Part shown: positions 1 through 8,816 of the stretch, piece after piece
Numbering within the stretch: position 1 is the stretch's first letter
Layout: every line of letters starts with the position of its first letter
Assembly: GCA_016758965.1 (NCBI GenBank)
Contig: JAEPRB010000432.1
Span: forward strand, 1-22,566
DNA: 22,566 bases
Reading direction: 5' to 3'
Origin: Circinella minor
Taxonomy: Eukaryota; Mucoromycota; Mucoromycetes; Mucorales; Lichtheimiaceae
The notes under the pieces: model-generated
Told to the model about the DNA's origin: nothing
The model's database searches: none
Seen by the model: only the letters and a program-made list of their open reading frames with translations
Program-made: the position numbers and the translations under genes

Positions 1-96
1 ATTGAAATAAACAAAAATAAAATTCCTTTAAACTGTAAACTTTTTTTTCTTCTCTTTTTTGCTCACTTTTTTACTACTTTGATAACACTATCGAAT

Positions 97-1708
97 ATGC
101 AGACACGCGCAAAGACATACCCTCAGCAAACTACCACCACATCCAAGCGAAAAGCTAAAAATCGTTTAAGACAGCACCCCCTTACTAGCACTACACGTCA
201 GCTTCGATCTGCAACCAAAGCAATAAAAAAGATGAATTTGAATAATGCTAATACTTTAGGTACATCTTTTAGGTTTATCAATATTTTCTTGCTATAGTAT
301 TTTAAATCGAGTATAGATCTTACTAGGGTTGCAGTCCTGGACGAAGTCACAGATATGGAAGCAACCAATCACGAAATTGATGCAAAGCCGAGTAGCTATC
401 AAGTTACATGTTTTCCTACTGATCATACTCGTCTTGTGCAAGCAAGCGACGGAATTGACAACACCATTACTGATGACAGCAGTAGCAGTAGTAGCAGCGA
501 ATCAGATAGTGATGATGAGCCACACTTGATTTTAATTTTACCTGATACTCCCTCGCTTGAAAATCCCGTCCCCTTGCATGCAGTAAAAAAAAAAAGAAGC
601 AAGTTCGAAAATCAGAAAATCCACATGGAAAATATACTCCACATTCATCAGATCTGATGAAACAATCTTTGTTCTTAAAGTTATGTGGCCATTCAAACAA
701 AGAAATTTCTAATATGCTGAATATACCAGAAGCTACTATTAGAGACCATTGTAATCGGCATCAAAATCGTGATGGTAATGCAGAGCCCACCAGACAAAAA
801 AGAAGCTCATCATCGAAAATTACTGAGGCTGGTAGTCAATTTCTTGTTCAGACTGTAGCATCAGCCAACACACTCACCTTACAACAACTACAACAACAAT
901 ACTTTAAAAAATTCGATCTACTTCTAGCTCCATCAACAATTTACCGCCACCTTGTGAAGAAATGTAGAATTACAATCAAGCGTGCACATCCTTATCCATA
1001 ACGACGTACAGATGACGTGACAAAGGATCGATGAGTGACATTTATCAAGGATTATATCCATAGTGGTATTGCAGATTACCAAAAAAATTGTGTTTTTATT
1101 GATGAGACACCAATCAATGGGAACATGAGACGCAACTATGGCTGGGCGCCTGTTAATCAGGCAGCACATGTTCATGTCCCACAGATGTATTCTCACCCAC
1201 GTACTATGCTGGCTACTATATCTTATACAGGTCTTATTGAAGTATGCCTCAAGATTAACAAAGTTGGAAAAGGAGGAGGAACGAAGACTAATGATTATTT
1301 TGCTTTTCTTAATTGCCTAATGGACCGCCTTGATGAAAAGGGTTTAAAAGAAGATAAAGGTTGGAATATTGTCTGCGAAAATGCCCCAATTCATACGGCG
1401 CATTATGTTCAGAGTGGAGTACAAAAGCGTGGCTACAGGCTTGTCCTGTTACCTCGTTATTCACCTTTTCTGAATCCTATTGAAACATTTTTTAGTAAAG
1501 TTAAACTACTATATCGACACGTAGAAGCAGAAAGCCAGGAAGTTGAGAACACAATATTGGGGCAGACAGTAAATATGAATGACCGGCTCAAATCAGTAAT
1601 GGCGCAAGTTACTCCAAATGACTATGTCGGGTGGGTCAATCATGCAATTTCTTACTTTGATCGCTGTCTTACTTCGATCGCTGTCTTGCTCGTGAAGATG
1701 ATCTATAA
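97..1708 (+). pseudogene. IS630/Tc1-like (DDE_3) transposase, broken
   Basis: Cut-and-paste transposase of the IS630-Tc1-mariner group. Exon 1 is 97-259 (basic N-terminus). A 75-nt GTACAT...GCAG intron (260-334) joins in phase to an exon starting at 335. This exon holds an acidic serine-rich stretch (about 475-525), then a helix-turn-helix (about 685-765, GHSNKEISNMLNIP), then the RNase H-like DDE domain: FIDETPIN (Asp codon 1101), ENAPIH (1377) and LNPIETFF (Glu codon 1482). The family normally has Asp-Asn at the second site; here the codon is GAA (Glu). Other damage: a frameshift in the 11-A run 585-595, in-frame stops TAA 999-1001 and TGA 1032-1034, and a 17-bp duplication near the 3' end that hides the natural stop at 1706-1708, so the open frame runs on to 1769. 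No clear terminal inverted repeats are visible; the left end may lie outside the window. Confidence 0.88.
1651..1684 (+). repeat. 17-bp tandem duplication at the transposase 3' end
   Basis: Units 1651-1667 and 1668-1684 differ at one base (cttactttgatcgctgt / cttacttcgatcgctgt). The 17-nt step shifts the frame. In the shifted frame after the second copy the sequence reads DRCLAREDDL followed by TAA, a natural-looking C-terminus; the present frame instead adds a hydrophobic tail. Confidence 0.85.
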
Positions 1709-1769
1709 TAGCAATTTTCTCTTAAGCACCATGGTATTTTCTATTTTCTATTCCATTATATTATTTTAA

Positions 1770-2002
1770 TCCACTTTACCGCTGTTCCATACTTTTTCTA
1801 CTTTCATATATTTCTTCTATAAACAATAATAAGTTATTTTAATATTTTAAAGAAAAGACAGGTGTATAATGTTGTTAATGTAAAAATAATTATGAGAGAT
1901 ATAGAGATTATAAGATAAAAAAATGAGACAAAAAGTTTCAAACAAAAAAATTGTAGAATAGAGAGAAAGGGGAAAGGGAAGAAAAGAAAAGAAAAAGAGA
2001 AA
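1770..2002. other. intergenic, no gene seen
   Basis: AT-rich spacer with a purine-rich run (about 1960-2000, GAAAAG/GGGAAAG tracts). I see no coding signal or clear transposon terminus. Confidence 0.6.
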
Positions 2003-3536
2003 CTAAACACAGTCATCACATTGACAATTAAATCGAAGAATAATACATGGTCTAAGAGTAGAGCTGGAAACTTCCTTAATGGCTTTTTCAAAGTAGTTAA
2101 AAATTGTATCTTCTATGTTTGTGGCGCCAGATTTATGGCGATCACAATATAGCTCTACATGAGAGAACAACGCATCAATAGGGTTGAATGAATGAATATG
2201 CAGTTGTGGAATATAAATCGGTGAATAATTTTCATCTACAAGTGATTGTGATATTTTATCTTTCATTTCATCCGACAAATAGTTATCAAATATAATGTGA
2301 GACTGTTGCATATCGTTCTTATGCATCTTGGCTGTAAGCTTTTGCATGAATTTTTCCATATCAGTAGCATCAGGCCTTCCTAATAGCTTTCGCATCACAT
2401 ACAATACTTTGTTTTCGCAAATAGCAACAAGAAATGCCATATGCGGCGCCATTGGTTTCATCATCTTAACGCGCTTATTGACTGTCCTTCCTTCTTTCAT
2501 AGCCTTGGCATCTCTCACTTTTTCTTTGCTTGAATCGCCATATGTATGCTTCGGGTTCACGTCATACACTGCCTCACCAACAAATACGCAGTTTGACGGA
2601 TTGACTCCTAAATTAGTAAAAAGATCCTTCATACAGTCATACTGAGAGACATTCTCAACAGCATCTGACTCGAAGGGTTTGATATGACGCCGAAGAGTGA
2701 CATGAAAGTTTTTCTGTACGTATGCTTTCAATTTATCTTGCCCTATGTTTGCTGACTTAAAATTCTTTTGAAAATTGTCATAGATTTCCTCATGTGATGC
2801 AGCACTATTAGAATCTACAAACCAGCAAACGTGTTTGTACATAGAATCTGTGAAATGTATTTTCTTTTTTGGTCCTCTTTTTTTTCTTGTAATGAAACCA
2901 TTCGAAGCAAATCCATCAGCATGATCTTTCAAAGTAGTCACATTGATATTATAATGATTGGCGGCTTGGGTTAATGACATACCACCAACCATCGCCTCCA
3001 AGGCTTTTTCAATGGTTTTAAGTTCAGGGGGATTATAACGTCCCTGCTTCTTTTTTGGTGGACTATTTGATCGTTGACTTGTATCGCTCATCATTTCCAC
3101 ATCACCATCAGAATCAAATTGAACAGAACGACCTAGACATTTTATATAAAACAGAATTACTATATGATTCATACACTAATCAGAAAATGATATTATATTT
3201 TTTACCATTGTCAGCAGCGTTTGGTGTATCATCTTCATTATTTTCAACCGGCGAGTCATGTTGGTTGAGTGAAGTGCCTAAAAAGAAGTAACTTTTGAGA
3301 CTAATTGGCCAATTTATTTATGCTTTTCGAAATTTATTTATACCTTCTTCGTGGAAACTGACTTGTCTGAATAATTGAGTAATTTTATCAACATTACTCC
3401 TGTTGTTTGCCAACCCAACAAGACTGTTAGCAGCCTCTGTACGAGCGCGTTTTGCCCTTGATTGCCTATCAACATTCGTTGGAGGAGAAGGAGAACGCGA
3501 GTGTTTATCCAAAGTAGAACGTAGGGAAGAATTCAT
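2003..3536 (-). CDS. Tc1/IS630-like transposase-derived protein, intact frame, altered catalytic triad
   Basis: Three exons: 3536-3344, 3277-3206 and 3132-2003, with introns of 66 and 73 nt. All junctions are phase 1 and give one uninterrupted 464-residue protein. The N-terminus is Ser/Pro/Arg-rich and then acidic. A Psq/CENP-B-like helix-turn-helix follows (TIEKALEAMVGGMSLTQAA), then a basic KKRGPKKK stretch, then a DDE_3-like domain. The first catalytic position, normally V-D-E, reads CVFVGEAVYD (Gly codon GGT at 2576-2578). The second, IIFDNYL, keeps Asp. The third, FNPIDALF, has Asp instead of the usual Glu. An intact multi-exon frame with a poor triad could be a recently inactivated transposase or a domesticated DNA-binding protein. 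Start chosen because it opens the first exon consistent with all three splice phases. No TIRs recognised. Confidence 0.78.
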
Positions 3537-3672
3537 AATGAAAAAAATAGAGTTGGAGAAAGAGAAGGAACAAAACTATCTTACACTGAGTGTAAACTTA
3601 AGCTTAAAACTGTTACACATTAACTCGATACCTTGGTGCTCACTGAGAAAAAAAAACAAAAAAAAAAAAACA
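3537..3672. other. upstream region of the Tc1-like gene, A-rich
   Basis: Holds the presumed promoter of the minus-strand gene. No TATA box stands out. An A-rich run at 3648-3670 borders the 22-bp array. Confidence 0.35.
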
Positions 3673-4092
3673 TGAAGAGCAGTGTACTCAATGGCGATCA
3701 TTGATCGACCCACAAACGAAAATCTTTATGGCGAATTCGAAAAACTATAATTCCCCATTACGAATTATTAAATACTTGTGTACGAAAATTACATTTGCTC
3801 GATTGCAAAAATCCATAGTCTTAAAAGCGAAAAACATTGTTTCCATATATGAAGAACTAGTTACCCAGCAACGAAAATTGATATGCTCAATTCTGAAAAA
3901 TTCTCCTCCCCAAAATGAAAAATCAATTCCCTCAAATACGAAAAAATGCACTCCCGCTTACGATAAATATAATCCCGCCTATGAAAAAAGGCTGGCCTTG
4001 ACTATGAAAAATTTATTCCCTTACTATGAAAAATTATTCTCCCGTATCTGGAAAATTTTCCTCCCTTCGGTGGGAATTAACGTAAGATCCTG
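3673..4092 (+). repeat. degenerate 22-bp-period tandem array, about 19 units
   Basis: A YGAAAA-type anchor recurs at 3673, 3695, 3717, 3738, 3761, 3783, 3805, 3828, 3850, 3872, 3894, 3916, 3939, 3961, 3982, 4005, 4027, 4049 and 4071, i.e. steps of 21-23 bp. The unit at 4005 is TGAAAAATTTATTCCCTTAC plus TA. The second half of each unit is often a TCCC/CCC motif. The open frame across 3701-4090 is a by-product of this array and should not be read as protein; 22 is not a multiple of 3. The array sits immediately 5' of the Harbinger remnant and could be its subterminal repeat region. Confidence 0.85.
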
Positions 4093-4094
4093 TA

Positions 4095-5103
4095 GTGGAT
4101 CCGCCAATGCTGTTGATGAGTATCTCAAGATGGTGTATTCTACCTCGAGAGAATGCTTGGTCAATTTCTGCCAAGGCATTATTGAATGGTTTGGGCAGGA
4201 ATACCTACGTGAACCAAACGAGGAAGATCTCAAATGTTTGCTGGCTCTTGGAGATGCTTGTGGGTTTCCTAGTATGTTAGGTTCGCTTGACTATATGCAT
4301 TGGCAGTGGAAAAACTGACCTACTGGTTGGGGTGGGATGATTACTTCTGGTAAAGAAGGTGCACCTACAGTTATTCTCAAAGCTGTCGCCTCCCATGATA
4401 TGTGGATATAGCATTTATTCTTCGGTGTTCCTGGCTCTTGTAATGACCTCAATGTCTTACACAAGTCTCCATTGTTTGAAAGCGTCATCAGTGGTCACTC
4501 TCCTGCTGTCAATTTTACTGTCAACAATAATCAGTATAACAAAGGGTACTACTTGGCAGACAGGATTTACCCAACTTGGGCAACTCTGGTCAAGACAATC
4601 AGGCACCCAATCAGTAACAAACATAAGGTATAATTTTTTGATTGTAGATCATTTAATTATAGATCATTGCATTGCAAGTCATTTTTATATTGCATCTATC
4701 CTACCAAATGAAACTCACTGCTTTATTAATATAGTTGTTTGCTAAAAGGCAAGAGTCTATGCACAAAGACATTGAATGTTGTTTTCATGTCCTATAGCAG
4801 CGTTTTGCTATTGTCTGGGAGCCTGGACGTTCGTAGCATGTATCACATCTCACAAACATTATCAAGGCATGTATTATAATGAATAACATGATTGTTGAGA
4901 ATGAATGTGATAACTACAGCGTACAGTTTGAGTTGGATTACGAGCATTGTTCCTTCAATGTTGCACCCTCGATTTAGCATGGTGGGCATCCAGAAGAACT
5001 TGTGCGTCAGCAACGTCAAAGGGCTGTTTATGACAAGAATGTCCACACAAGACTGTTGGATGATTTAGTGGAACATATTTGCCAATGCGATGGAAATGAA
5101 TAA
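4095..5103 (+). pseudogene. Harbinger/PIF-type transposase (Plant_tran family), decayed
   Basis: Homology starts near SGSANAVDEYLKM and continues through GFPSMLGSLDYMHWQWKN (first catalytic Asp), a TGA at 4316-4318, GKEGAPTVILKAVASHDMWI, a TAG at 4409-4411 where the family has Trp, FFGVPGSCNDLNVLHKSPLF (second Asp region), NKGYYLADRIYPTWATLVKT, then an insert of about 120 bp (4628-4745). It resumes with SMHKDIECCFHVL (the Glu of the KD-E motif), another stop, QRFAIVWEPGR, MNNMIVENE, GGHPEELVRQQR and VHTRLLDDLVEHI, ending at TAA 5101-5103. The insert could be a long intron or an insertion. The gene is clearly dead. The accessory Myb-like protein of PIF/Harbinger elements is not seen, nor are TIRs. 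Confidence 0.88.
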
Positions 5104-5226
5104 ACACTTCCTTGCTAAAGATAATTACCTATGTTTAACATTAATAATAAAAAAAATATTATTCATGCTCACTATCATCCCCCCCTTCTTCTACTTCTAC
5201 AGGATTTTTCAGAAGTTGACCATGGT

Positions 5227-5331
5227 GTTTTTGATTTCAAGGATGACGTTTTTGATTCCATGGATGTTCTTTTTATAATCGTAGATGTTGTTTTTTATAT
5301 TCAAGGTAAACGTTTTCTATGGCGGGTTTAG
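5227..5331. repeat. 21-bp minisatellite, about five units
   Basis: GTTTTTGAT-like starts recur at 5227, 5248, 5269, 5290 and 5311. Because the step is exactly 21 bp, the plus strand translates as a heptad repeat (VFDFKDD, VFDSMDV, LFIIVDV, VFYIQGK). It overlaps the point where DIRS homology on the minus strand fades. I take it as a DNA repeat, not a gene. Confidence 0.5.
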
Positions 5332-6566
5332 GTATATTCCTTTCTTGATCTAAGTTTGTGTCATTGCATCTTGTGGCTCGGCTTGAGGGTCCAGGTGTAA
5401 GCTCCAGTATGTCTTCAATTAGTGATTGTGCATTGCTGCAAATGCGTCGATCTTTAGCCATTCCCATTTTTGTTGTATTCTCTTGAACATTTTCATTGAA
5501 ATTGGTTGTTCATAAAGAGAGATTTTCTTTCTTGATAGTTGGTCCGTTGGTCCGCACTGATGTTCTTGATTCCTTGGACATGTTGGTAAATCACATTTAA
5601 CTGATATTGATTGCACAGGTCTTGAAATTTACTGCTAAATCCTATAGATGAAATGATGCTGTCCCTCCATCTTTGGTGGTATATTTTAGTACTGTGGTAT
5701 TGTCAGTGAAGACCTTTATTGTATAGTTTCTGTATTTTGTGGCATGGATTTTCAGTGCATAGTACACCGCCATCAGTTCTCTTACGTTTATTGAGGTTGT
5801 TTTTTGTTCCTGATTCCAAAATCCAAATGTTTTTGTCATTGGCGAGCTTATCCCCCAACCCATATCCGAGCTGTCAGTGTAAATAGTGATGTCCGGTGAT
5901 ATGAGAGGTATCGATTGAATCGGAAGACCATTCTTTGCCATCATGGACTCTTTCCACTATTGTATTTCTTGTTTGCTTTGGGTTGAGATAAGACGTGGCT
6001 TTTCCCAATTCTGGTAATTTAGATGTAAGGCTTTTGCAAGATCCTATTGTAGGTGTCAGACATGAAGTAGGGCTTCCCCTTTGGCAGGTATCGTTGATGT
6101 GACTTCCCCTAACAGACCTGCAATCCACCGGCATGAATGTAGAATCAGTTGTGCTGCTTGTTTCATTTGTTGTAATAATTTGTTTACCTTTAATGTTGGT
6201 ACTGTGATTTTCATTTCTTCGAGTTGAAGATGAACCCCAGAAATTCTTGTGTTTGGGAAGGTGTCAGTATACTCTTTTCTCTGTTGATTATAAGTCCTAG
6301 TGACTAGAGGTGTTTCATCACTAGTTAAGTTGTTGTAATTAGTTCTTCTTATAGGTTCGATAATAAGCATATGTCATCTAAATAGTATACTAAGCAGATT
6401 CCTTGTTCTCTTAGTAGGGCAATTGCATATTTGATTAACTTTGAAAATACTCATAGTGCTATGTTCAAACCAAAGGCGAGAGATCGATACTGGTATATAA
6501 TATTTTCATTTTTGAATGTTAAAAAATTTCTTAAGTCTGGATGAATTAGTACTACCACCATGGGAA
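5300..6566 (-). pseudogene. DIRS-like retrotransposon fragment: reverse transcriptase to RNase H
   Basis: Minus-strand pieces in order: LIHPDLRNFLTF and FGLNIA (RT, about 6560-6460); VYYLDDICLL (RT active-site YxDD, about 6395-6365); INREKSILTPSQTQEFLGF (about 6300-6230); a frameshift; LHSCRWIAGLLGE and IPAKGEALLH (about 6160-6060); RNase H with IYTDSSDMGWG, SINVRELMAVYYALK and KVFTDNT (5944-5660); ADQLSRKK-like and LKIDAFAAMHNH (about 5560-5425); then GIYLNPP with flanking TAG codons at expected Trp positions (about 5340-5310). This domain order, with RNase H followed by the DAFA and NPPW motifs, is typical of DIRS/Ngaro-type elements. The tyrosine recombinase, Gag and terminal repeats are absent. 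Several frameshifts and stops are present. It ends abruptly against the satellite region at about 6566. Confidence 0.85.
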
Positions 6567-6579
6567 ATTGGGAACCAAA

Positions 6580-6840
6580 ATCCTAACAATCCTAACATCT
6601 TTTTACATTACACACTTCCAAATTCGGTCAGAAAAAATAAATCCTGACAATCCTAACAAATCCTAACATTTTTTTTTATGTTGCACACTTCCAAATTCGG
6701 TCAGAAAAAATAAATCCTAACAATCCTGACAATCCTAACAAATCCTAACATTTTTTTTTTACGTTGCACACTTCCAAATTCGGTCAGAAAAAATTGAATC
6801 CTGACAATCCTGACAATCCTAACAAATCCTAACAATTTCA
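6580..6840. repeat. nested satellite: 73-82-bp units containing 9-bp CCTRACAAT repeats
   Basis: Three outer units start with CACACTTCCAAATTCGGTCA at 6611, 6684 and 6766, plus a partial leading unit. Each carries 3-4 copies of an inner 9-bp motif (AATCCTAAC/AATCCTGAC) and a poly-T run. The outer period grows from 73 to 82 by exactly one inner unit. A minus-strand open frame here (LGFVRIVRIVRI) is just translated repeat. Possibly the subterminal array of the second CACTA-like element. Confidence 0.85.
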
Positions 6841-7231
6841 AGTTACACATTGAACATTTCAAAGGAATGCCGAATTTTGTCCACGCTAATGACGACACCA
6901 AATCGGATTGCTCTCCAAAATGCAAATGGGTCGTGCAAATGGGGACTGCTGAGATAAAATTGAAGCAGGAATTCAAAATTGAAACTGTACAAAAAAAAAA
7001 ACTAAGCCCTTATTATTCAGTTTGACTTAGACAAAAAATTATGTAAAACTTTCTTATTGAAATGCTTCAACAAAGTTTTCACTTATTCAAAGCTCTCGAA
7101 TTATCACAAAATTTTTTAAAAAAGGGATTTTATGTATATCATTCAGAAAAGTATAAGTGGGTATTTTATTTTTATTGTATTTATATATTAAAAGTGAAGT
7201 GATTAAATTGTCTTTAATTATATACTATTAT

Positions 7232-8281
7232 TTATTTTTGTTTTCTAACTGCATTTCTTGGATCTATCACGTTCTGTAAAGTATTATTCAAATTTTGTGT
7301 TGCTTGATTACATTCTTCTAATTGATCAGGCGTCATATTCAATAAAGTACGGTTTAACATGTCTACTGATGACGTTATTTTCGATATAATATTTTTTCTG
7401 AGCTCTTGTAAACGTATTTCTTCAATTTTGTCATTATCAGCTTTATTAATAGGTCTAACAGGTTGTGCTGAACAAGAGATACCGACACGATGAAGAGGAA
7501 TATCACAGACGCGATTATAAAAGGAAAATATGTTTACATAATATACGATTAAAATAAAAATCAGGACAGGTGCATGAATGCAAAACGCCTTCTCGAACAG
7601 CAATTTCATAATAGATATTTTCTTTTTTGAACGACTTTACGTATATCTATATATACAATAGATTAATTAATAATCATTAGAACATGAAACAGTCCTTATA
7701 ACGCGTTTTTACTTACTTTTTGAGCATCTACAATTGAAATATATTCTGCAGCAGTATCATCATCGAGTTCATACGCCGTTTGATGCTGTTTTTTTTCTTC
7801 TTTCGTTAAGCTCACATCTTCGAATCCATGAAAGACTTGTAATATAGATTGTCTATACACGCAATCAACAACTTGGGTAATGAGCCAGACTATATAATCA
7901 ATTCTGTGCTTTCTTGTTTTTTTTAAATAATGAGTTTTTAATTGGTTATGCCAAGATTCAATAAGATTATTTGTGTGAAAATGAATACCCTATTATGATT
8001 GAAAGATTAGATAAAAAAAACTTATAATCATAGTTTTTTTTATAATATTACATACCTCTCGCCACGCCTTACTCCACTTTTCTCTTTTAGGATAGTAATA
8101 ATCAAACATGTATGTATAAAAAGTTATATCTTCAACAAGGTAATACTGTCTGAATTCGTTCCACTTTACATCAAATTCTTCTGGATTCTTTGCATACATC
8201 AATGAACTTACATAAACATGAGCTTTTTTACGTAAAGCTTTAGAATCTGTAGTACTAATCGAGTTTTGATCTATCAATGAT
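7232..8281 (-). pseudogene. MULE transposase, 3' half (exons 4-6) with SWIM zinc finger
   Basis: Exon 4 is 8281-8056 (KNPEEFDVKWNEF, REKWSKAWRE), exon 5 is 7989-7717 (TNNLIESWHNQLKTHYLKK, the conserved region after the catalytic core), and exon 6 is 7646-7232. Introns are 66 and 70 nt. Exon 6 encodes a SWIM finger, CTCPDFYFNRILCKH (CxCx9CxH, about 7573-7529), which binds zinc and probably nucleic acid. A one-base shift near 7515-7525 breaks the frame just after HIFLL; the C-terminal tail continues in the other frame to TAA at 7232. Read in that other frame from 7609, the finger appears as a false hydrophobic segment. The first base of exon 4 completes an AGA codon begun by exon 3, located 6.7 kb away at 15001. 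Confidence 0.87.
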
Positions 8282-8316
8282 CTGTTAGAGAAAATGTACA
8301 CGTCAATAAAATCAAA

Positions 8317-8640
8317 CTGTGAATCCCTGTGCTTTTTTGGTGAACTTCTGTTCCGAACAGAGATTCACAGATGAGAACAGATGAGAACAGATTGAACTCT
8401 GTGAATCCCTGTGCTTTTTGGGTGAATTTCTGTTCCGAACAAAGATTCACAGATGAGAACAGATGAGAAGAGATTGAACTCTGTGAATCCCTGTGCTTTT
8501 TGGGTGAATTTCTGCTCCGAACAGAGATTCACAGATGAGAACAGATTGAACTCTGTGAATCCCTGTGCTTTTTGGGCGAGTTTCTGTTCCTAACAGAGAT
8601 CCACAGATGAGAACAGATGAGAACAGCAGTAAACAGAGAT
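8317..8640. repeat. subterminal array of four 72-82-bp palindromic units
   Basis: Units start at 8317, 8399, 8481 and 8553 with CTGTGAATCCCTGTGC. Each folds: CTGTGAATC pairs with GATTCACAG, around an inner near-perfect palindrome TCTGTTCCGAACAGA. A 10-bp motif ACAGATGAGA is repeated one to two times per unit and explains the shorter third unit. Known CACTA elements carry such subterminal repeats as binding sites for their TnpA protein; that role here is inferred. Confidence 0.88.
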
Positions 8641-8816
8641 TACCTATGTTCATTAGTTATGTCAATTTTCTGTAAACACCTTTTACGTGCGATTTACATC
8701 AATGCCATGCACCAATAATCACTCACAGACACAAACTGGTAACTAAAAGGATGTACTGACTTATCCAGAGTACTTGGATTTTATAAAAAAAATGATGTGT
8801 AATTCTACTACATTCA

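Noticed and set aside
3701..4090. N-terminal domain of a 205-residue protein
   Set aside because: It is a translation of the 22-bp array; real Harbinger homology starts at about 4095.
6580..6840. Internal telomere tract (CCTAAC words)
   Set aside because: The inner unit is 9 bp (CCTRACAAT) and lies in a 73-82-bp satellite, not CCCTAA repeats.
7232..7609. Small membrane-anchored protein
   Set aside because: The hydrophobic part is a frameshifted SWIM finger of the MULE transposase.
8350..8365. TCTGTTCCGAACAGA as a LexA-type or hormone-receptor-type operator
   Set aside because: The palindrome belongs to a tandem subterminal repeat; there is no bacterial or receptor context.
8317..8640. CRISPR-like array
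   Set aside because: Units are 72-82 bp, palindromic and nearly identical throughout, with no unique spacers; eukaryotic context.
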